From: Nocardia cyriacigeorgica
GTDB taxonomy: Bacteria > Actinomycetota > Actinomycetes > Mycobacteriales > Mycobacteriaceae
Assembly (NCBI RefSeq): GCF_010868145.1
Contig: NZ_JAAGUY010000007.1
Coordinates: 161,850-225,849, forward strand
Reading direction: 5' to 3'
DNA: 64,000 nucleotides
Shown here piece after piece: positions 59,996-64,000 of the stretch (position 1 is the stretch's first letter; every line of letters begins with the position of its first letter). The position numbers were made by a program, and so were the translations under genes. Under the pieces are notes generated by a model. It had not been told where the DNA came from. It did not search any database and worked only from the letters and a program-made list of their open reading frames with translations.

Positions 59996-60874
59996 GTGAA
60001 CGATGAGCAATTCCTGGCGGACCGGTTCGAGGAGCACCGCACACACCTGCGGTCGGTCGCGTATCGGATGCTCGGCTCGGTCACCGACGCCGATGACGCG
60101 GTGCAGGAGGCGTGGCTTCGCCTGGCACGCACCGACACCTCCGATGTCGGCAATCTCGGCGGCTGGTTGACCACAGTGGTCGGACGGGTCTGCTTGGACA
60201 TGCTGCGCACGCGTAAGGTCCGGCAGGAAGAGCCGCTGGAGATCGAGAACCTGCCCGATCCGGTGGTCGGCGCTCCGTCCGGACCTGATCCGGAACACGA
60301 AGCGCTGCTTGCCGATTCGGTGGGGCTGGCGTTGCTGGTGGTGTTGGATTCACTGAGTCCCGCCGAGCGGCTGGCCTTCGTGCTGCACGATATGTTCGCC
60401 GTGCCCTACGAGCAGATCGCTCCGATCGTCGACCGTACGCCGCAGACCGCCAAGAAGCTGGCCAGCCAGGCCCGCCGCCGCATCCAGGGCGAAGTGCCGT
60501 CCCCTGATACCGACCTGCCCCGTCAGCGTCGCGTCGTGGACGCTTTCCTCGCGGCCGCCCGCGATGGGGAATTCGACGAATTGGTGCGCATCCTCGACCC
60601 CGACGTCGTGTTGAGGGCCGATACAGGCGACCTGCGCGTCATCCGCGGACGCACCCTCGTCGCCGGACAGGCCGAGACGTTCCGCCGCATGGCCACCCTG
60701 TGCATCACGCACCCCGCGGTCATCAACGGCGGCGCCGGGCTCGTCAACACCATCGACGGTGCGCCCTTCTCGATCATGAGCTTCACCGTCGTGGGGGACC
60801 GCATTTCCGCGATCGACATTCTGTCCGATCGAGAGCGTCTTGCCGGGCTGGATTTGACCGCTGTTCTCGGATAG
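59996..60874 (+). CDS. sigJ: ECF41-type RNA polymerase sigma factor SigJ
   Basis: 292 residues from a GTG with AGAGGAGG 5 nt upstream. Sigma region 2 (LRSVAYRMLGSVTDADDAVQ), region 4 (VPYEQIAPIVDRTPQTAKKL) and then a SnoaL/NTF2-like C-terminal domain (VVDAFLAAARDGEFDELVRI) that replaces an anti-sigma factor in ECF41 proteins. No anti-sigma gene is nearby. The two matching promoters on either side of the divergent gap suggest it activates itself and the hydrolase operon. The inducing signal is not known. Confidence 0.92.
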   Translation: MNDEQFLADRFEEHRTHLRSVAYRMLGSVTDADDAVQEAWLRLARTDTSDVGNLGGWLTTVVGRVCLDMLRTRKVRQEEPLEIENLPDPVVGAPSGPDPEHEALLADSVGLALLVVLDSLSPAERLAFVLHDMFAVPYEQIAPIVDRTPQTAKKLASQARRRIQGEVPSPDTDLPRQRRVVDAFLAAARDGEFDELVRILDPDVVLRADTGDLRVIRGRTLVAGQAETFRRMATLCITHPAVINGGAGLVNTIDGAPFSIMSFTVVGDRISAIDILSDRERLAGLDLTAVLG

Positions 60875-60901
60875 GGCCAGTCGGTGTGGGCCACCGCCGG
60901 A

Positions 60902-62479
60902 TCAGTCGAACGGCGACTTGTCGATGGAGCACCCGGTGTTCTTCGGTGGCAGCTGCCCGGTGAACAGATAGTCCCGTTTGACCTGCTCGGCGCAACTGCT
61001 CGGCACATACATGCTGCTGTGGCCCGCACCCTCGATCACCACCACCTGCGCGTCGGCCAGCTGCGCGGCTCCGGCGTACGCACCTGCCATCGGTGTCGCC
61101 GGGTCGTACCTGGTGTTGAGCACCAGGATCGGCGCGGCGGTGCGACGGTTCCAGGGCCCGGTGTACCGATCGGCGTCGCGGCCCTGCCAGAACGCGCAGG
61201 TGGCGCTGCTGAACACGGCGACTCGCCCGAAGTACGGCACCCGCTGGTCCTCCGCTACGGCCGCACCGCTGTACACGCCGGGGTCGGTCGGGACCGCGCT
61301 GTCACTGCATTGGATCGCGTGGTACGCCTCGGTGCGATTCCCCGAATACGACCTATCCCGTGCCACGGGTAGCAGGCCGGGCACGGTGGTGCCCGCCTCG
61401 AACAGCCGCTGCAGCAGTACCGCGAGATCCGGGTAATTCGACGACTGCGACAGACTCGCTGCGGCACCGACTACCGAGGCGTACGTCCATGCCTGCCCGT
61501 CGAGCCGGATCGGGGCCAGTCGCGCACGTTCCGCCAACGCGATCCACGTGAGCTTCGGGTCCCCCGCGGAGAACGCACACCGCGGTCCGGCTTCCGAACA
61601 CTGCCGCAGGAAGGCGTCGAAGGTGGCGGCGATCCCGGCGGCGACGTTCTGGCGCGCATCGAGCGGAACCGTCGCACCTTGCGTCCCATGACCATTGACA
61701 TTGCCTTCGAAGTCCATCGACCCGTCGAACGCCATTGCCCGCACCCGGCTCGGGAACATATTCGCGTAGATCGCGCCGACCTGTGTTCCGTACGAAATGC
61801 CGTGATAAGTGAGCTTCTCATCGCCGACCGCACGGCGCAGCAGGTCGAGGTCGCGCGCGGTATCAGCGGTGGAAGTGTGATCCAGGATAGGCCCCGCATG
61901 CTGGCGGCACCGATCAGCAAAATCCTTGGACCAGGCGAAGAATTCGGCCTCATCCCCCGCCGAGGTCGGCAGTTCGGGCATGGACCCGAGGAATCCCACC
62001 TGCTCGTCTTCATTCGCGAAGCAGTTCACCGGCGCACTCTGCCCGACCCCACGCGGATCCCAGGAAACCACATCGAACCGCGCCCGCAATTCCTCCGAGA
62101 ACAACCAGGGCCATCGACCCCGCTCCCGCAGCCGGTCCACCCCAGACGGACCCGGCCCACCGAAGTTGACGAACAGAGTTCCGATCCGCCGCTCGGGATC
62201 GGACGCGGGCAGCTTGATCACCGCCAATTCGATCTGCTCGCCGCCTGGCTGGTTGTAGTCCAAGGGCACCTGCGCCGAGGAGCATTGGAATCCCTCCGCG
62301 CAGTCGGCCCAGTGCAGCGCAGGTGTTCGCGCCCCTTCGGCCAGCCGGTCGATGAAAGGATCGGCGTGCGGCTCCGCCGAAGCCGGTGCGGGTGTACCCA
62401 GTACGCCGATCGCGACCACCAGCGCGGAAGCCGCGGTCCGAATCCAGCGAGAACTGTTGGTTCCCAACCTCAGAACCAA
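60902..62479 (-). CDS. Secreted alpha/beta hydrolase, tripeptidyl-aminopeptidase-like (TAP family)
   Basis: 525 residues from a TTG, chosen because AGGAGG is 8 nt upstream. A Sec signal (ASALVVAIGVLGTPAPASA) precedes the catalytic domain: oxyanion region NFGGPGPSGVD, nucleophile elbow YHGISYGTQVG, catalytic Asp in LNTRYDPATPM and His in IEGAGHSSMY, the last within the TAP-like C-terminal domain. It is an extracellular exopeptidase of the S33 type. It converges with sigJ (27-nt gap). Confidence 0.9.
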   Translation of the reverse strand: MVLRLGTNSSRWIRTAASALVVAIGVLGTPAPASAEPHADPFIDRLAEGARTPALHWADCAEGFQCSSAQVPLDYNQPGGEQIELAVIKLPASDPERRIGTLFVNFGGPGPSGVDRLRERGRWPWLFSEELRARFDVVSWDPRGVGQSAPVNCFANEDEQVGFLGSMPELPTSAGDEAEFFAWSKDFADRCRQHAGPILDHTSTADTARDLDLLRRAVGDEKLTYHGISYGTQVGAIYANMFPSRVRAMAFDGSMDFEGNVNGHGTQGATVPLDARQNVAAGIAATFDAFLRQCSEAGPRCAFSAGDPKLTWIALAERARLAPIRLDGQAWTYASVVGAAASLSQSSNYPDLAVLLQRLFEAGTTVPGLLPVARDRSYSGNRTEAYHAIQCSDSAVPTDPGVYSGAAVAEDQRVPYFGRVAVFSSATCAFWQGRDADRYTGPWNRRTAAPILVLNTRYDPATPMAGAYAGAAQLADAQVVVIEGAGHSSMYVPSSCAEQVKRDYLFTGQLPPKNTGCSIDKSPFD

Positions 62480-62751
62480 CGAAAAGCCCTCCTGTGCACC
62501 CGATCACCGAACCAGGTGATCCTGTCACACTTCGACGACACCGCCATTGCGGTCTTCGTCACGGCCGGGAACCCCGACGCGCTCGCACAGAGATCTGTAC
62601 CTGTCGAGACATCGCGGTAAGCGTCGATCCTGAGCCGCAACACGGGTCAACGACTCCGTGACTGCTCCCCGCCTTCGACAGCGTCCTCCGACGGCACAGC
62701 CGGCGCCGGAGCACACGGGCGTTCACCGCGCAGCGGGCGGCCGAACGGAGC
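62480..62751. other. Intergenic gap without recognisable content
   Basis: 272 nt between the TTG start of the peptidase gene and the stop of the glycine-rich gene. It holds the peptidase Shine-Dalgarno and presumably its promoter. No clear -35/-10 pair, hairpin or coding sequence was recognised. Confidence 0.5.
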
Positions 62752-64000
62752 CTACGAACCCGACGACGATCCGCCACCCGGACAGAACGAACCCGTGCAC
62801 GGCATCTCCGTCTCCCCGGGAAGGGTCTGCCAGGTGAGGTGGACTACGCCATTGGATTTTCCGGTGCCCGAAGTCCCCTGGTAATAGCGGACGTCCGTCG
62901 CACCGGATTCGGCGAAGGAGCGTCCCCCGCCGCCACCACCACCGCCGCCCGAGCCACTCAGGAAGCTCGCGCCGTGCCCACGGCCGCCGCCGTTGTATCC
63001 GCCACCGCCGCCACCACCGGCTCCGCCTTGGGAGCTGCTCGCCGGGGCGTCCGTGCCATGCCCACCGTGCTTGGAGCTGTTGCATCCACGGCCGGGTGGG
63101 CGCCCGCCGCAGCCGCCGGAGCCGCCGTCGGTGACATCGGTATTGGCGTCGCCGCTGTTGCCGTCGTGGGCCGGGTTTCCGCCCGCGCCGCCATCACCGC
63201 CCGCACCGTCGCTCGCACCGCTGTTACCACCGGCACCGCCACCACCACCGGCCACGACCAGGTAGCGCTTACCCACCGGGGCGTGGACGCCGCATGCGCT
63301 CATCGTCGACTCGACCGCGGTGGACCCACCGCCCCCGGCGCCGGAGGCCGCGCCCGAGCCAGGGGCCGTCCCGTGCCTGCCGCCGTGGCCGTCACCGAAT
63401 CCGCCGTTGTCGTGGCCCCACTGCCCGACAGTCACGGCCAACTCGGTCCCCGGAGTCACCGCGACCGTCGCCGTCACGCCCCCACCGGCGCCACCGATTC
63501 CGGTATCGCCGAAATGCCCGCCGCCTCCGCCGACCGCATCGACGGTCACCGACGTGACACCCGAAGGAACGCAGAAGAATTCGGTGTGGCCGCGGTACTC
63601 GAAGGTCTGGTAGCCGATCTTTCCGGTCGTGATGATCACCGACCCGTTGCCAGCTTCTGTGCTGGCGCTGAAGGTGAAGTCGCGCACTCGACTCTCGTCG
63701 ACGTGGGACAGTCCGCCGCCACCGCCGTCGCCGCCACCGTTCAGGTTCTGTCCGCTGCCGAGCTTGCCGCCCTTGCCTGCCTGATAGCCGCCACCACCCC
63801 CGCCACCGGCGCCGCCGGGCGCATACGGCGGCGTACTCCCACCAGACGCGCCTGCTTCGCCGTGCGTGGTGTGCAGACATCCGCCGCACGTTTCGGGTCC
63901 GGAGCTGTTGCCGCCAACGGCACCGGCCCCGGCCGGGTTGCCGCCGTTTCCACCCTCGCCACCTCGCCCACCGTTGCCCTCATGTGAGGAACCACCACCC
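62752..64000 (-). CDS. Glycine-rich (ALK-type poly-Gly domain) protein, 5' end outside the window
   Basis: The frame is open from the stop at 62752 to the window edge, at least 415 residues. It contains a full glycine-rich domain that opens with FEYRGHTEFFCVPSGVTSVT and VDAVGGGGGHFG and ends SNGVVHLTWQTLPGE. Before it lies a second Gly-rich stretch with its own CGGC (ETCGGCLHT), suggesting tandem units. The pattern V-x-V-D-A-x-GGGGG, V-T-V-G-x-W/G and YLVVAGGGGGAGG is that of the Gly_rich domain also found in ALK/LTK receptors, which folds into polyglycine helices. It is probably surface-exposed. Confidence 0.75.
   Translation of the reverse strand, partial: GGGSSHEGNGGRGGEGGNGGNPAGAGAVGGNSSGPETCGGCLHTTHGEAGASGGSTPPYAPGGAGGGGGGGYQAGKGGKLGSGQNLNGGGDGGGGGLSHVDESRVRDFTFSASTEAGNGSVIITTGKIGYQTFEYRGHTEFFCVPSGVTSVTVDAVGGGGGHFGDTGIGGAGGGVTATVAVTPGTELAVTVGQWGHDNGGFGDGHGGRHGTAPGSGAASGAGGGGSTAVESTMSACGVHAPVGKRYLVVAGGGGGAGGNSGASDGAGGDGGAGGNPAHDGNSGDANTDVTDGGSGGCGGRPPGRGCNSSKHGGHGTDAPASSSQGGAGGGGGGGYNGGGRGHGASFLSGSGGGGGGGGGRSFAESGATDVRYYQGTSGTGKSNGVVHLTWQTLPGETEMPCTGSFCPGGGSSSGS

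Noticed and set aside
62839..63987. 382-codon plus-strand Ala/Thr/Val-rich open frame
   Set aside because: Mirror of the glycine-rich gene: GGC/GGT codons read in antisense give Ala, Thr and Val. The glycine-rich frame has the recognisable domain.
1..64000. CRISPR arrays, tRNA or rRNA genes, intact insertion sequences, prophage genes
   Set aside because: Looked for by eye; no regularly spaced repeats, cloverleaf sequences, transposases or phage structural genes were recognised. Small RNAs cannot be excluded.

Overview
The window is high-GC DNA from a mycolic-acid actinobacterium, most likely Nocardia or a close relative. The evidence is the gene set: mycothiol biosynthesis (mshB), coenzyme F420 biosynthesis (fbiC), PIM mannosylation (pimE, lpqW), a mycolyltransferase-type esterase, methylglucose lipopolysaccharide synthesis (gpgS), and frequent GTG starts with ATGA/GTGA overlaps. 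From about 1 kb to 42 kb the gene content follows, in reverse, the Mycobacterium tuberculosis neighbourhood Rv1157c-Rv1224 as I know it. The matches are an O-methyltransferase, sigE-rseA-htrA-tatB, gpgS-folP2, fadD6-LOG, dapE/dapD, fadD36, pruBA, dapC-fdxC, fbiC, mshB-lpqW, typA, phhB/pimE and an Rv1157c-like secreted protein. No rRNA, tRNA, CRISPR array or intact insertion sequence was seen.

Region by region. 0-1 kb: an ABC ATPase (cut by the window edge) and its TetR regulator. 1-6.5 kb: the envelope-stress group sigE, anti-sigma, HtrA protease and TatB, then an HTH protein with an uncharacterised C-terminal domain and an acidic membrane protein. 6.6-8.4 kb: gpgS and folP2, translationally coupled. 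8.4-11.1 kb: a three-gene operon that looks like a type VII-secreted cysteine-protease toxin with a secretion partner and a possible immunity protein. It sits between folP2 and fadD6, which are adjacent in M. tuberculosis. 11.2-16.8 kb: fadD6, two LOG-family enzymes, dapE and divergent dapD. 16.8-20.3 kb: a DUF4352-like gene relic, a membrane Ser/Thr kinase overlapping a lipoprotein gene, and a decayed toxin-antitoxin pair. 20.3-24.4 kb: fadD36 and two MpaB-like oxygenase paralogues sharing one operator with a TetR gene.

24.4-42 kb: proline catabolism, dapC-fdxC, fbiC, two PH-domain membrane proteins joined by a MIRU-like coupling element, mshB-lpqW, typA, phhB/pimE and a secreted protein. 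42-47.7 kb: a SILSIGS-repeat protein, a Tat-exported DUF1906 protein, a protein built of two tandem homologous halves, a CHAP hydrolase, and an MFS exporter with a divergent MarR. 47.8-51.5 kb: a complete OpuC/ProU-type osmoprotectant ABC transporter. 51.6-57.3 kb: a MarR gene divergent from a lipoprotein carrying a MarR-like fold, an FBP zinc-finger protein, a GNAT, a lipoprotein, a mycolyltransferase-like esterase, an HhH protein and a coiled-coil/Pro-Gln membrane protein.

57.5-60.9 kb: a SigJ/ECF41 locus. The sigma gene and the divergent operon (serine hydrolase, DoxX, cysteine-less CMD protein) each carry the same 27-nt promoter pattern, implying an autoregulated ECF41 regulon. The window closes with a secreted TAP-like peptidase and a very glycine-rich protein running off the edge.
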